Shown piece after piece: positions 54,002 through 62,897 of a stretch of 64,000 nt of DNA; within the stretch, counting starts at the first letter, position 1, and every line of letters begins with the position of its first letter. The DNA lies in the NCBI RefSeq assembly GCF_007750395.1, contig NZ_CP036281.1:2875001-2939000 (forward strand), in the 5' to 3' direction. This stretch comes from Polystyrenella longa (GTDB lineage Bacteria; Planctomycetota; Planctomycetia; Planctomycetales; Planctomycetaceae). A program made the position numbers and the translations under genes. The notes beneath the pieces were generated by a model. The model had not been told where the DNA came from. It ran no database searches and saw nothing but the letters and a program-made list of their open reading frames with translations.

Positions 54002-54343
54002 ATGAGATTCCCGTGTCCAGCTTGTGGTTATTTGGTCTTCGACGAACCTCCGGGGAGCTATGACATTTGTGGGGTGTGTGGGTGGGAGGACGATCCCGTG
54101 CAACTTCGACATCCGTGTATGGGAGGCGGGGCAAACAAGCCGAGTCTTTGGGAATGGCAGCAGGCAGTCCTGCCCACGTTATCCACGGAGACTGCTTCCG
54201 AACCCGACCTTCAACGCTGTTCTGATTGGCGACCGTTGGAGGAAAAAGACTGCCATGACATAGACGACACTCCTCGAAGTAGCAGAGAATACTTTGAGTC
54301 TGCTGGTGGTGACAGTCCGGCCTACTACTGGAGGAGGACGTGA
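54002..54343 (+). CDS. CPCC-type cysteine-rich protein
   Basis: The 113-aa protein starts RFPCPACGYLVF and continues YDICGVCGWEDDPVQ, two CxxC knuckles suggesting a small zinc-binding module of the CPCC family. A less ordered tail (ENYFESAGGDSPAYY-like) follows. It begins 2 bp after the yjbQ stop. Members often occur as immunity-type or stress small proteins; no specific role is evident. Confidence 0.7.
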   Translation: MRFPCPACGYLVFDEPPGSYDICGVCGWEDDPVQLRHPCMGGGANKPSLWEWQQAVLPTLSTETASEPDLQRCSDWRPLEEKDCHDIDDTPRSSREYFESAGGDSPAYYWRRT

Positions 54344-54346
54344 CCA

Positions 54347-54670
54347 TGACTGATCCGAGGCATCAAGTGGCTTGACCCTTGGATACCTGAACCCGATGAA
54401 GACGGTCTGCTGGCGAAAGAACTCCGAAGGGAAGTGTGTGATCGTCATATCTTGTTCGGCGTCAATGCCCGAGCCGTTGGAAAAAGAATTGACTGCGACG
54501 ATGTTCTGTTTGTCACCGATGATCCCCGCAAACCCATTGCTGTTGTTCATCTGACATGGAAGTTCGAGACTGATCCAATGTGGCCGGTTACGAACATCTT
54601 CAATGGATGGCAAGACTGGATCGAGAATTGCATGATGAAAGATCACAGCGACTACACGAACTGTGAATGA
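54347..54670 (+). pseudogene. small hypothetical gene with a frameshift near its start
   Basis: ATG at 54347 reads only MTDPRHQVA before a stop, while another frame from about 54354 is open: GIKWLDPWIPEPDEDGLL, DCDDVLFVTDDPRKPIAVVHLTW, and so on to TGA at 54670. A one-base shift around 54360 would join them into a protein of about 105 aa. A GTG at 54434 could still start a 78-aa product. The family is not recognised. Confidence 0.5.
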
Positions 54671-54677
54671 CAACAGC

Positions 54678-54968
54678 TCAACTCTCGAAGGAACGGAGCA
54701 GCTTCACGATTTGCTGAGGATGCCGCCAGAGCTTGCCGGTTCGAGTCCTGAACCCAAAGTCGTTCAGGGCTTCGCAGACTTCCATGAGGGTCTTCCCTTG
54801 ATCTCGGAGTTCAGCGGCCTTCGCAGCGATTTCGGCGTAAACATCTCGAAGTTCAGCAGGTATGATGTTCTTTGGTCGCCGTGGTTTTGGTGTCGGCGGG
54901 GTCGGTTTCCGGGTGGAAATCAAGAGTATCCCAATCGGGGTTAGGAATTCACGAAATCCACGTGGCAA
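54678..54968 (-). CDS. short recombinase-like C-terminal fragment or hypothetical protein
   Basis: The 96-aa frame has a Pro/Arg-rich start and then ELRDVYAEIAAKAAELRDQGKTLMEVCEALNDFGFRTRTGKLW, a helix-turn-helix resembling the linker region of large serine recombinases (LN..G..TR.GK.W). If so it is only a remnant of a much longer gene. It runs against the neighbouring plus-strand genes. Confidence 0.45.
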   Translation of the reverse strand: MPRGFREFLTPIGILLISTRKPTPPTPKPRRPKNIIPAELRDVYAEIAAKAAELRDQGKTLMEVCEALNDFGFRTRTGKLWRHPQQIVKLLRSFES

Positions 54969-55183
54969 CTGTTTTATGTTTTTGTCGATATTGGAGTGAG
55001 CTATTCAGCGCTGGAACTCGTTGTCGATTTGAAGGATAACAGAACAATACCCTACTCTTCAATCGACATGTATTCCAACATTGGAGACAAGATCGACGTA
55101 CATATCAACGTATTAGAAGACCAAGATAAACAGATTGGATATACTGAGAAAAGTTAGACTTAAGACCACAGGAGAATCGAGTG

Positions 55184-55513
55184 ATGGGAAACAAAAAGCT
55201 TCTCGCTGCGATAAGTCAACTTTCAGACCGGACAGAGCGATTGGAGAGTAAGCTCGAAGAATTGCTTCAAGTGCTCGAAGATCAAGAGCATCGAGATGAA
55301 CGATCACCTCCTAAAGAGTTCTTTACACCGATTGAGGTTGCGAAGATGTTAGGTAAGTCGTCTTATACGGTTCGAGAATGGTGTAGGTTTGGAAGAATGG
55401 AAGCGAGGAAGAGGCAGACAGGACGTGGTGATGCTCTGGAGTGGGAAATCGCAGCATCCGAAATAGAACGGTTTAAGAATCATGGTTTGCTTCCTCGTCC
55501 TACGAGATATTGA
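55184..55513 (+). CDS. excisionase-type HTH protein
   Basis: The 109-aa protein has an N-terminal coiled coil (LLAAISQLSDRTERLESKLEELLQVLED) and a C-terminal HTH_17-like domain (FFTPIEVAKMLGKSSYTVREWCRFGRMEARKR, residues ~47-78), as in excisionases and Alp-type regulators. ACAGGAGAATCGA precedes it; GTG at 55181 is an alternative start. It lies just before a putative att scar and direct repeats, which fits a role in recombination directionality. Confidence 0.75.
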   Translation: MGNKKLLAAISQLSDRTERLESKLEELLQVLEDQEHRDERSPPKEFFTPIEVAKMLGKSSYTVREWCRFGRMEARKRQTGRGDALEWEIAASEIERFKNHGLLPRPTRY

Positions 55514-55609
55514 TTACTGTGTAGATATATGATTGCTAATGGTCTCATGTTTTCTCAGGATGCCACTCCCATTGCACCCAAGCCTACATAATATCGACGG
55601 CCTCAAAAG

Positions 55610-55650
55610 TGACTAAAAAATTGACTAAAAGAATGTGAGAAATGACTAAA
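55610..55650. repeat. three TGACTAAA direct repeats
   Basis: TGACTAAA occurs at 55610, 55622 and 55643. The cluster lies between the excisionase-like gene and the putative att scar and could hold excisionase or integrase arm sites. Confidence 0.5.
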
Positions 55651-55727
55651 TCGACGTCTCTGAAGTGTTACATGAGAACTGTGATATAATCTAATAAATA
55701 AGGGGTGAAATGAGGTGTGGTGATGTC

Positions 55728-55797
55728 AGGGTTTCACGATTCCCGCCGCCTCCATTCAACAAGCCGCCGGCGATTCTTCGCCGAGCGGCTTTTTTTC
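55728..55797 (+). other. tRNA/tmRNA 3'-end fragment plus terminator (possible att scar)
   Basis: GGGTTTCACGATTCCC followed by GCCGCCTCCA looks like the T-arm and acceptor 3' end of a tRNA or tmRNA, but no 5' half lies upstream. It is followed by CATTCAACAAGCC, nearly the same as the sequence after the tRNA at 57042, and by a strong hairpin (AAGCCGCCGGCGA..TCGCCGAGCGGCTT) with seven Ts. Element integration at a tRNA or ssrA 3' end leaves such fragments. Confidence 0.5.
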
Positions 55798-55957
55798 TGA
55801 AATATCCAACCATCTTGAACTGGCTATAAAAACAGAGCAAATCTGACTCAACAAAGGGTGTCAGGACGGTTTGTGGTAAATTATTCTCTAATGACGGATT
55901 CCAGAATCCACTCATCGCCAGGAATCCACTGATCTCTTAATGACTTTCGGGCTTTGG

Positions 55958-56596
55958 CTACGATGTTTCTAAGCCGAGATGCGTTCTGATTTGTTTGCTT
56001 GGAAGGTATGGGCGTTCAAGAGGTGTGATAAGTTCATCGAATCGCTCTCCAGATGCATTCGCACGTTGGCCTGCGACGAACTCGCTCATGTCAACAATCT
56101 CGACAATCTCCCGTTTACCATAAGCTTCAAGTGTTTCCCCACGCAAACCAAGTTGGATCGCTTTTCGTTCTTCCTTGTCACCATTTGGAAGGTGATCAGG
56201 GTCCCACTGGAGTCGCACTTCCGATTGCGATAAAGCGGATTTCCACGCTTCGTGAGTGACAAACTGTTCAGGCTTGAACGACGACGGGACAGCCTGATTC
56301 AAAATCGAATCGAAGAAGTCTCGGTTAAGCCGAATACCAAGTACAACTTTCTGTCCGGAAGACTGCCCCCAATTACTGCGGTACATCATCCAGAGGAAAT
56401 TTGGTTTGATCCAACTCATTCGGCTATACCTGAACTCACCGCCAAAGTAGCCATTACTAGCGGCGAATAAACCGATTTTAGGTGAATATGCTTGGTAAAC
56501 CCAGATTGTGTCGTCATCAAAACTAGCCAAAATGTGCTTGCCTGACGATGGCCAACGCCTCTTCTGATCGAGATATCGTTCGGTGGGTAATTTCAT
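55958..56596 (-). CDS. DUF4291 family protein
   Basis: The 212-aa protein matches DUF4291: ILASFDDDTIWVYQAYSPKIGLFA, RMSWIKPNFLWMMYRSNWG and QKVVLGIRLNRDFFDSIL. The family is widespread, cytoplasmic and uncharacterised. It ends with PYLPSKQIRTHLGL. It lies outside the presumed att scar and is probably native chromosome. No operon partner. Confidence 0.9.
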   Translation of the reverse strand: MKLPTERYLDQKRRWPSSGKHILASFDDDTIWVYQAYSPKIGLFAASNGYFGGEFRYSRMSWIKPNFLWMMYRSNWGQSSGQKVVLGIRLNRDFFDSILNQAVPSSFKPEQFVTHEAWKSALSQSEVRLQWDPDHLPNGDKEERKAIQLGLRGETLEAYGKREIVEIVDMSEFVAGQRANASGERFDELITPLERPYLPSKQIRTHLGLETS

Positions 56597-56964
56597 TTTC
56601 GTAGGTACTCTCTAGAAACTATGCAATCGTCGAAACCATTGACGGCTCCATCAAGTGCTTTTACGAAAGCGGCTTTATAACCGACGCCAATATAAAAGTA
56701 CGTTAAAGTATAAAAGCTTATTGGTACTTGCGGTCGTAAATCATTTCGCAACTGAGCAGATTGCATAGTCCATTTATCAACGCCTCAATTAGTGAGCCGA
56801 GAGTTCATCTCCTCAATTTGCAGTCCTGTTTCGGAGAGCGGGTATATTCTCTGGAAAACCAGCATCAGGCTATGTATCGCCTGATCGAATAGATGCTGTT
56901 CGTGCACGTCACTGGTCCAAACTGGAGCGAAAAAGGCAGGAAAAAGCAGATAAAGAATGACTAA
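56597..56964. other. intergenic region upstream of the tRNA
   Basis: 368 bp with no supportable gene. It should contain the tRNA promoter and the promoter of the divergent DUF4291 gene. Confidence 0.4.
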
Positions 56965-57042
56965 GGCGGTGTAGCTCAGTGTGGTAGAGCGCCCGGCTCT
57001 TAGACCGGGTGGACGCTGGTTCGACCCCAGTCACCGTCTCCA
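56965..57042 (+). tRNA. tRNA with an 8-nt anticodon loop (possible Lys-CTT)
   Basis: All four arms fold: acceptor GGCGGTG/CACCGTC (one G-T pair), D-stem GCTC/GAGC, anticodon stem CCCGG/CCGGG, and T-arm GCTGG-TTCGACC-CCAGT. A discriminator T and an encoded CCA follow. The anticodon loop is CTCTTAGA, eight bases. With T33 as the second loop base the anticodon would be CTT (Lys). The extra base makes the identity uncertain; it could be a frameshift-suppressor type or a decaying tRNA. Confidence 0.75.
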
Positions 57043-57048
57043 TTCAAT

Positions 57049-57083
57049 AAGCCGCCGGCGACTTATCTCTGGGCGGCTTTTTT
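57049..57083 (+). terminator. tRNA terminator
   Basis: AAGCCGCC and GGCGGCTT pair around a 15-nt loop, followed by a run of Ts. It closely resembles the terminator behind the tRNA-like fragment at 55728. Confidence 0.8.
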
Positions 57084-57230
57084 GTTAGATAGTAGACTGT
57101 CGTGGAGATGTTGGGCTTTGTCGAGGATGGCGTTGCCCAATTGTGAGACAGTGACTTTAACCAAGTAATCTAAACCTGATGAGGAGTAGGTATTCACCAT
57201 TCATCAACTCTTTCTTCTTATGATCTAGCA

Positions 57231-58649
57231 TCAATCGCTCGACCGACTCGCTGGCATGGAACGGTACCAGTTTACGACCAGGTCACTTAACACTTTCGAT
57301 TGTTTGGTATTGGATTCAGCTAATGAAGTCGTTTCTCCAGGGTCTGCGATGACGTCGTAGAGTTGGGGGCGGGAACCGTCATAGTCGCAGAGCAGTTTCC
57401 ATTTGCCGTGGCGTACTGCCAGGTCGGGCAGGTTCTTAAATCCGTAATAGCTTTTGCGGTCTGGGGGGCGGCTGAAGAAGAGAGGAGATTTTCTTGATGT
57501 AGTCGATTTTCCTAGAAGGGTACTTAGGATATTCTCCCCATCCAACTCCACAGTCGACCTACTCTGAATACCGGCCATATCCAATAACGAGGGAGCCAAA
57601 TCTATGGCGGAAAAGACGGACTCTTTGTTGACCGAGCCTGCGGCATCGTCGGGAGTCATTCCTGGTGCCCATACAATCAACGAGGACCGAATACCTCCTT
57701 CATAAAGATGAGTTTTGAAACCTTTGAAGGGGCCAGCTTGACCTGCACCTTTCTCCGGACCGTTGTCGGAGCAGATCAGCACAATGGTGTTGTTTCGCAG
57801 GTCATCATCGCTTCTGATGAAATCGAACAGTTTCCCGAACTGTTTGTCCATCTCCTCCAGAACGGCGAGGTAGAGTTCACGTTTGTTATTTGTTTGTTTG
57901 ATCCGTTCGTAAGAGGGCCAATAAGGGCTGTGCACGTCATCGGGCCAAAGGTTGACATAAAAAGGTTTTTCTTCCATTTTTGCGCGTTCGATAAATGTCA
58001 ACGCGGCATCGACGAACCCCGACGTGATTTCAGATCGCTGCATCCAAATGACCGGTTCTCCGAGATTGACAGCGTCCTGCCAGATTCGCCCCGTTTCGCC
58101 TTGTTTGTTAATCGTTAAAGGCAAAAGATTGGCCCCCATTCCTTCGAAGTTCGTCAATGATTCATCGAAGCCGTATTCTGTGATTTCAGGTGCATCGGTG
58201 ACATCACGCTGACCTCCCATATGCCACTTACCGAAATGGCCTGTGGAGTACCCCGCTTGCTGCAGGCTGCGTGCGAGCATCGGGGCCTTGGGATCCAGCC
58301 AGTTCGCCATTCCTCTTTTCTTGTTTTGCTCTCGATGGGCCAAGTAAGATGTAATGCCCCATCGTTGGGGATAAGTTCCCGTTGAAATCGCCACCCGAGA
58401 TGGAGAGCAAATCGGAGAGTTGACATAAAACTGTTCGAAGGCAATCCCTTCTGAAGACATTCGGTCAATGTTCGGGGTCGTGGCATCTTTATTCCCGAAA
58501 CATGAGAAATCGCCCCAACCCATATCGTCAATAAACACAAGTACGATATTGGGACGAGTGGCCCCCTTCGCATTTGAAGTGGACCAAGGGAGAAGGGAGA
58601 TCACAAACAGGATCACGATCAATAATAATCTACGTCGTAAAATTCTCAT
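57231..58649 (-). CDS. secreted type I (formylglycine) sulfatase
   Basis: The 472-aa protein has a signal peptide (RRRLLLIVILFVISLLPWSTSNA). The sulfatase core has metal residues D41/D42 (VFIDDMGWGD), the formylglycine site C81 in CSPSR (CxPxR), GTYPQRWG, GHFGKWHMGG and a downstream CSDNGPEKG. Such enzymes cleave sulfate esters from polysaccharides and are greatly expanded in Planctomycetes. Activation requires a formylglycine-generating enzyme, not seen here. Length and motifs are complete. Confidence 0.95.
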   Translation of the reverse strand: MRILRRRLLLIVILFVISLLPWSTSNAKGATRPNIVLVFIDDMGWGDFSCFGNKDATTPNIDRMSSEGIAFEQFYVNSPICSPSRVAISTGTYPQRWGITSYLAHREQNKKRGMANWLDPKAPMLARSLQQAGYSTGHFGKWHMGGQRDVTDAPEITEYGFDESLTNFEGMGANLLPLTINKQGETGRIWQDAVNLGEPVIWMQRSEITSGFVDAALTFIERAKMEEKPFYVNLWPDDVHSPYWPSYERIKQTNNKRELYLAVLEEMDKQFGKLFDFIRSDDDLRNNTIVLICSDNGPEKGAGQAGPFKGFKTHLYEGGIRSSLIVWAPGMTPDDAAGSVNKESVFSAIDLAPSLLDMAGIQSRSTVELDGENILSTLLGKSTTSRKSPLFFSRPPDRKSYYGFKNLPDLAVRHGKWKLLCDYDGSRPQLYDVIADPGETTSLAESNTKQSKVLSDLVVNWYRSMPASRSSD

Positions 58650-58781
58650 CTCATTCCTATTGTCTACGTATAAATCTCAAGTGCTGGCTCTTGGAATATC
58701 GTAACCTTCAAACAACATGTAAATCACTGAAAACTTGCAGCGGAATATCTGAATAAGCCAGACTGGAGAGCGTCTTTGGTG

Positions 58782-59936
58782 CTACTCTTGCTCTCCGAAG
58801 TACCCTGCCAGAATATCTTCCCAACTGGGATTAGAGGTTTGTCTTAACAGGACCTGATTAATCACTTCACGCAGGGGGCTTTCGCTGGGGAGGGCGAAGG
58901 CGTAGCTTTGGCGTTCGAAGGTGACGGGCAGTACGAAGACTTCGCCGGAGTAATTCTGGTAGGCCTGATATTTCAGGATGGGGGCGTCGTACACAACCGC
59001 GTCGCATTTGTGGGTAGCCAGGCTGGCCAGAGCAGAGTCGACGTCGGGATGTTTCGTTGACATGATGTGTCGTGATCGAAGGTAATCGACGGAGGTTGAA
59101 CCTGTGACTGTGGCGACCTTCGCTTTCGATAAATCCGCGGGGCCACTGATGCGTCCGCGAAGTTCCGTTAAAGTCAGAGCCGAGGTCACTGCGGCAGTGA
59201 ATCCGGCAATGATGAAGAGGCCGGCAAACATCCAAACCAGGCCAATCATGCGGCCACCCAAAGTTCTGGGGACTTTGTCACCGTAGCCTACAGTGGTCAA
59301 GGTTACGGCCGCCCACCACATACCGGCGGAGATCCCTCTGATCCAGCCCTTATTGAACTGCTCTCGGTTATGGCGTCTTTCAAACAGGTAAATACCCACG
59401 GCACTGATCAGCATTGCGAGAAATAGACCTGCGACGATGCGCATGAAGGTTTTCGAGAACACGGCCTCGATAATCCCAGACCATCCAGATCCACGTTGTT
59501 TCGAACCGACGGCAATTCCGAGGCCGGAGGTGTGAAAGGAGTGGGTGAAGTCCATGCGTTTTTCACGGTCGTAGTTCATCGTAAGTGCGGCAGCAGCCAG
59601 ATCGACTTCCGAGTTTTCAATGGCATCCAGCATTTCTGCCAGAGAAAGGACTTTAAATTCGATGGCGACTTCATGACCGGATTTGTATTCGAGTTCTGCC
59701 TGAATCGCACGAAGAAGTTCAATACTGATTCCCGACCATTGTCCGTCTGCATTCCGCATGGCAAATGGAGGGACTTCTCGGGTGGCGACGATGAGCTTGT
59801 CCGGAACTTCGAGCTGCGGTTGAACGTCGACAGCTTCATCATCCTGACCATCTTCCTGTCCTAAACCGATGGCAGGGATTATTAGTAGGAGCATCAGGAA
59901 TAGGATTCCTGGTCGAACGGATGAAGCAAAGGTCAT
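58782..59936 (-). CDS. GluR0-like ligand-gated potassium channel
   Basis: The 384-aa protein has a signal peptide, a split periplasmic-binding (SBP_bac_3) domain (residues ~45-145 and 262-380), and between them two transmembrane helices around a pore loop with the potassium filter TLTTVGYGD (212-220). This is the layout of bacterial ionotropic glutamate receptors: amino-acid binding outside gates K+ flow. ISIELLRAIQ and MDFTHSFHTSGLGIAV are typical ligand-domain motifs. It follows its paralog by one base, so the two are co-transcribed. Confidence 0.9.
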   Translation of the reverse strand: MTFASSVRPGILFLMLLLIIPAIGLGQEDGQDDEAVDVQPQLEVPDKLIVATREVPPFAMRNADGQWSGISIELLRAIQAELEYKSGHEVAIEFKVLSLAEMLDAIENSEVDLAAAALTMNYDREKRMDFTHSFHTSGLGIAVGSKQRGSGWSGIIEAVFSKTFMRIVAGLFLAMLISAVGIYLFERRHNREQFNKGWIRGISAGMWWAAVTLTTVGYGDKVPRTLGGRMIGLVWMFAGLFIIAGFTAAVTSALTLTELRGRISGPADLSKAKVATVTGSTSVDYLRSRHIMSTKHPDVDSALASLATHKCDAVVYDAPILKYQAYQNYSGEVFVLPVTFERQSYAFALPSESPLREVINQVLLRQTSNPSWEDILAGYFGEQE

Positions 59937-59937
59937 G

Positions 59938-61053
59938 TTAATCTCCTAAATATCGATACAGCAGCTCTTCCCAGGCATCGCTTTCCCGGTAACGCAGAAG
60001 TTCTTCGTTGAGTGGTTTGCGAAGTTTGCTGTCGGCTTGAAGGGCGATTGCGTATTCCTGCACGTTGAACAAGACAGGCAGCACATCGATCCGGTTGCTG
60101 AACTCCTCGCTTGCCAGATATTTCAGTAACGCGGCGTCGTAAACAACGGCATCGGCCTTGTCGGTGTCGACAGACTGAATCGCTTCTTGCGGTGTATTAT
60201 ATTCTCGAAAGAAGATACGCCGTTGCCTCAGGTAATCGGAACTGGTACTTGAGGCCACCGTCGCCACACGAACGTGATGCAGATCCGTCACCCGGGCGAT
60301 TCCGGAATCGAGTTGCTGAACTGTGAGAACGGAGGTGATGACCCCGGTCAGAATGGATAGAATGACGATACTGGTAATCATCGCAATGGTGGCGAGTATG
60401 CGTCCCATCTTGCTGGCAGGAACAACTCCCTTGTGTCCCAGCAATAAAGTCGTAGACCACCAGACCCCCATGCCGATCCCCTGCCTGCGTTTCCCACCGA
60501 ACATAGCGGTGTTTTGCTTTCTTTCAAACTGCCAGAATAACAGACCGCAAACGATGACGAGACAGATCATCGCCAAAACAAGCTTGATTAGGCGACTGGA
60601 TACGATCCGCTGCACCAGCACCCAGGGACTGGTCTGTTCCCGTGAGTTAACTGCAATGCCCAACCCTGTTGAATAGTGTGGATGACAGAACCCGACTCGT
60701 TCATGACGATCTGATGTGACGCTGATCGCGGCAACTGCAGCGTCGAGCTCACCCGCTTCCAACTTGGTAAGCATCTCGTCTAGAGTCAGTTCCTGAAACT
60801 CAAACTCCAAATTTAACTCATGTGCAAGATGTCTCCAGAGTTCGATACTAATCCCGGTCCATGAGCCGTCCGGGTTCTTGATAGCGAATGGTGGACTTTG
60901 TTTCGTCCCGACTTGAAGGATCTCTCTGTCTCCGTTTGCAGTCAGGGTTTCTGTCTGAACGGATGGTTCCTGCGCTCTCAGCGTGGTTGACCAAGTTGAC
61001 ATCCCTAAAATGACTATAGTCAACAGTGCCGGGCGGAACAGCGAATCCATCAT
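59938..61053 (-). CDS. GluR0-like receptor with a non-canonical pore loop
   Basis: The 371-aa protein has the same order as its neighbour (signal peptide, SBP_bac_3 split by two membrane helices and a pore loop). At the filter position it has WWSTTLLLGHKGVVP (199-212) instead of TVGYGD, with two residues fewer. It probably does not select K+; it might conduct other ions or act as a regulatory subunit with the downstream channel. The ligand domain is intact (AIKNPDGSWTGISIELW, PHYSTGLGIAV). It is the first gene of the pair. Confidence 0.85.
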   Translation of the reverse strand: MMDSLFRPALLTIVILGMSTWSTTLRAQEPSVQTETLTANGDREILQVGTKQSPPFAIKNPDGSWTGISIELWRHLAHELNLEFEFQELTLDEMLTKLEAGELDAAVAAISVTSDRHERVGFCHPHYSTGLGIAVNSREQTSPWVLVQRIVSSRLIKLVLAMICLVIVCGLLFWQFERKQNTAMFGGKRRQGIGMGVWWSTTLLLGHKGVVPASKMGRILATIAMITSIVILSILTGVITSVLTVQQLDSGIARVTDLHHVRVATVASSTSSDYLRQRRIFFREYNTPQEAIQSVDTDKADAVVYDAALLKYLASEEFSNRIDVLPVLFNVQEYAIALQADSKLRKPLNEELLRYRESDAWEELLYRYLGD

Positions 61054-61380
61054 ACCAAATTATCCAAACGTGCCATTCAATGGATCATCATGATCGCAGC
61101 ATGGCTATTCTATTCTCGGTCATAGCGCGTAGATTTCAAGATTCCTGTGGTGAATCCTGACTGACAAGATGACCGATTCGTATCGAGCGATACATTGTTA
61201 ATGAAATGTGAAGATTTCATGATATCAGACATGAATCCTCACACCTACCCCTACAGGGTTTGAACCTGATCGCGAAACGCAGGTTGGTGCATCAGTATCG
61301 CCTGACTCTTCTTTGATAAGTTGGTCTTAGTTGTGTATTCTCAGTCGCGTATTATGTACCGAGTGAGTGAACAAGCCTGT
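61054..61380. other. 327-bp intergenic region with a palindrome
   Basis: It lies between the ceramidase-like gene (upstream, minus) and the receptor pair. An imperfect inverted repeat (GTGAAGATTTCATG / CATGAATCCTCAC, 61208-61242) could be an operator for the receptor operon. No gene was found. Confidence 0.45.
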
Positions 61381-62841
61381 TTACGGTTTCGATTTTGTAA
61401 ACAGTTCGTTGATGGATGTGACGGTCTCTTCAGTGAGAACTTGGCCGCCAGCTGGCCCCACGAGGTTGCTTTCAATAACGGCACTGTAACTTCCTCCACC
61501 CACGGCCCGTTCTGTAGGAACGTAACTTCCTGGCCCGCACAACTGAATGACGAATGTTTGCAAAGCGGGACTGCGCGATTTCATCTGGGTTCCAAAGTTG
61601 GTGAAGAGTTCAAAATCGTTTGTGACGATGGCAACGTCGCCCAGACGCATTGAATGCAGTTCCATCTCATAGGGTTTTTCGGTTCCCGCCTGTTGCTCTT
61701 TATAGCGATCCAATACGGATTGTTTCCAGTTTTTGATCCACTGCTTGGAAGGATCTTTTTCATACTCCTTGATTTCTTTCTGAATGCGAACGTAGTCCTC
61801 TTCGCTCACTTGCTGTTTGGGAAGTTCAATCGTTTTCACACGATGTTCAAAAACCAGATCAGCATGTTTCTCCTGCTCTGCTCCCGCGTAGGCTTCTTCC
61901 CAACCCGATACGACTCGGTCAGCAAAGGTTTCCAGTACCGTCCGCCCCAGGAGTTTCTGCATTCGTTCTTCCGCTTTTTTACGGTACATCATGCGAGGAA
62001 CCTGATCGCCTGCGGCTCCAATCCATCCGAGAACACTCAGGTTCTCGCCATATTTCTCTCGTAGCATTTCGCGGACAGGATGCCAGTAATCGGCGTTAAC
62101 GGCCGAGCGACCTTCCACGGCCTGCGCGGGGCAGGCGACATTGATCGCCGTTGCCAGCAATTCGTCGTTCTCGTCCCAGCAGAAAAGCACTTCCAATCCG
62201 TGATCTTCATATCCTTCGATACCCCGAAAGTTCTCAACCGCTCGGTTACCGTACATCTTCGCGGAACCATCGGCATAAAGAACTCGCCGGTTTTGCGCCA
62301 CAACGGCGTGCCCCAATCCCCAGGCTACTTTCCCCTTCACGCGTGAGTTCCAGGCTTCGACAATAGCATTGGCAATCTGAGTCGAGGCGAAGTCGACATA
62401 TTCCCTGGGATGAGTGATTCCTGTTTCAGGCAATGCATAGCGGCCTTCAATCAATGTTGGTGCAGTATGGGTATGCGTGGCATTCAGAACGATTTTTCTA
62501 ACGTCGATCTCTTGAAGTTGCGTAGCGACCTTTTCTCTTACCGCTTCGAGAATCCCCCCTCGGATACAGACCAGATCGCAAGAGACCATGATCGCATAAT
62601 CATTCCCCTGTCCTGCCTCGCGCGACTCCAAAACCAATACTGTCGCGAGAATATCGCTTTCCACGGTTGTCGCTATCCGTGTTCGCATCTGTCCAGTCAA
62701 GGAGACTGGAAGCTCTGGGGTGATATTCGTCGTCGTCGAACCAATGTATAACTCGGCCGCTTCTGTGCGAGTTGCATTGACCGCGATCAGCAGGAATGGA
62801 ACCAGGTAGATAAACAGGATTCGTCTTGGATTGTAATTCAT
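61381..62841 (-). CDS. neutral/alkaline ceramidase-like secreted protein
   Basis: The 486-aa protein has a signal peptide (RRILFIYLVPFLLIAVNATRTEA). The N-terminal fold resembles neutral ceramidases and related planctomycete proteins: IGSTTTNITPELPVSLTG, VSCDLVCI and the metal-binding NATHTHTAPT (about 118-127). The C-terminal domain is shorter than in canonical ceramidases. The substrate is unknown; sphingolipid amides are one option. It is the only clear lipid-hydrolase-like secreted enzyme here besides the operon lipase. Confidence 0.8.
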   Translation of the reverse strand: MNYNPRRILFIYLVPFLLIAVNATRTEAAELYIGSTTTNITPELPVSLTGQMRTRIATTVESDILATVLVLESREAGQGNDYAIMVSCDLVCIRGGILEAVREKVATQLQEIDVRKIVLNATHTHTAPTLIEGRYALPETGITHPREYVDFASTQIANAIVEAWNSRVKGKVAWGLGHAVVAQNRRVLYADGSAKMYGNRAVENFRGIEGYEDHGLEVLFCWDENDELLATAINVACPAQAVEGRSAVNADYWHPVREMLREKYGENLSVLGWIGAAGDQVPRMMYRKKAEERMQKLLGRTVLETFADRVVSGWEEAYAGAEQEKHADLVFEHRVKTIELPKQQVSEEDYVRIQKEIKEYEKDPSKQWIKNWKQSVLDRYKEQQAGTEKPYEMELHSMRLGDVAIVTNDFELFTNFGTQMKSRSPALQTFVIQLCGPGSYVPTERAVGGGSYSAVIESNLVGPAGGQVLTEETVTSINELFTKSKP

Positions 62842-62897
62842 GTTTTCACTCGGAACGATAAAGATATCAGTTTGAAGCAGCCACGCTCAGTAGACCG

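Noticed and set aside
54945-55157. frame reading VDIGVSYSALELVVDLKDN and onward
   Set aside because: Possible gene remnant of about 60 residues, but it lacks a convincing start codon and family match.
55660-55797. complete tRNA or tmRNA gene
   Set aside because: Only the T-arm and acceptor 3' end are present; no matching 5' acceptor strand, anticodon or tag-peptide sequence lies upstream.
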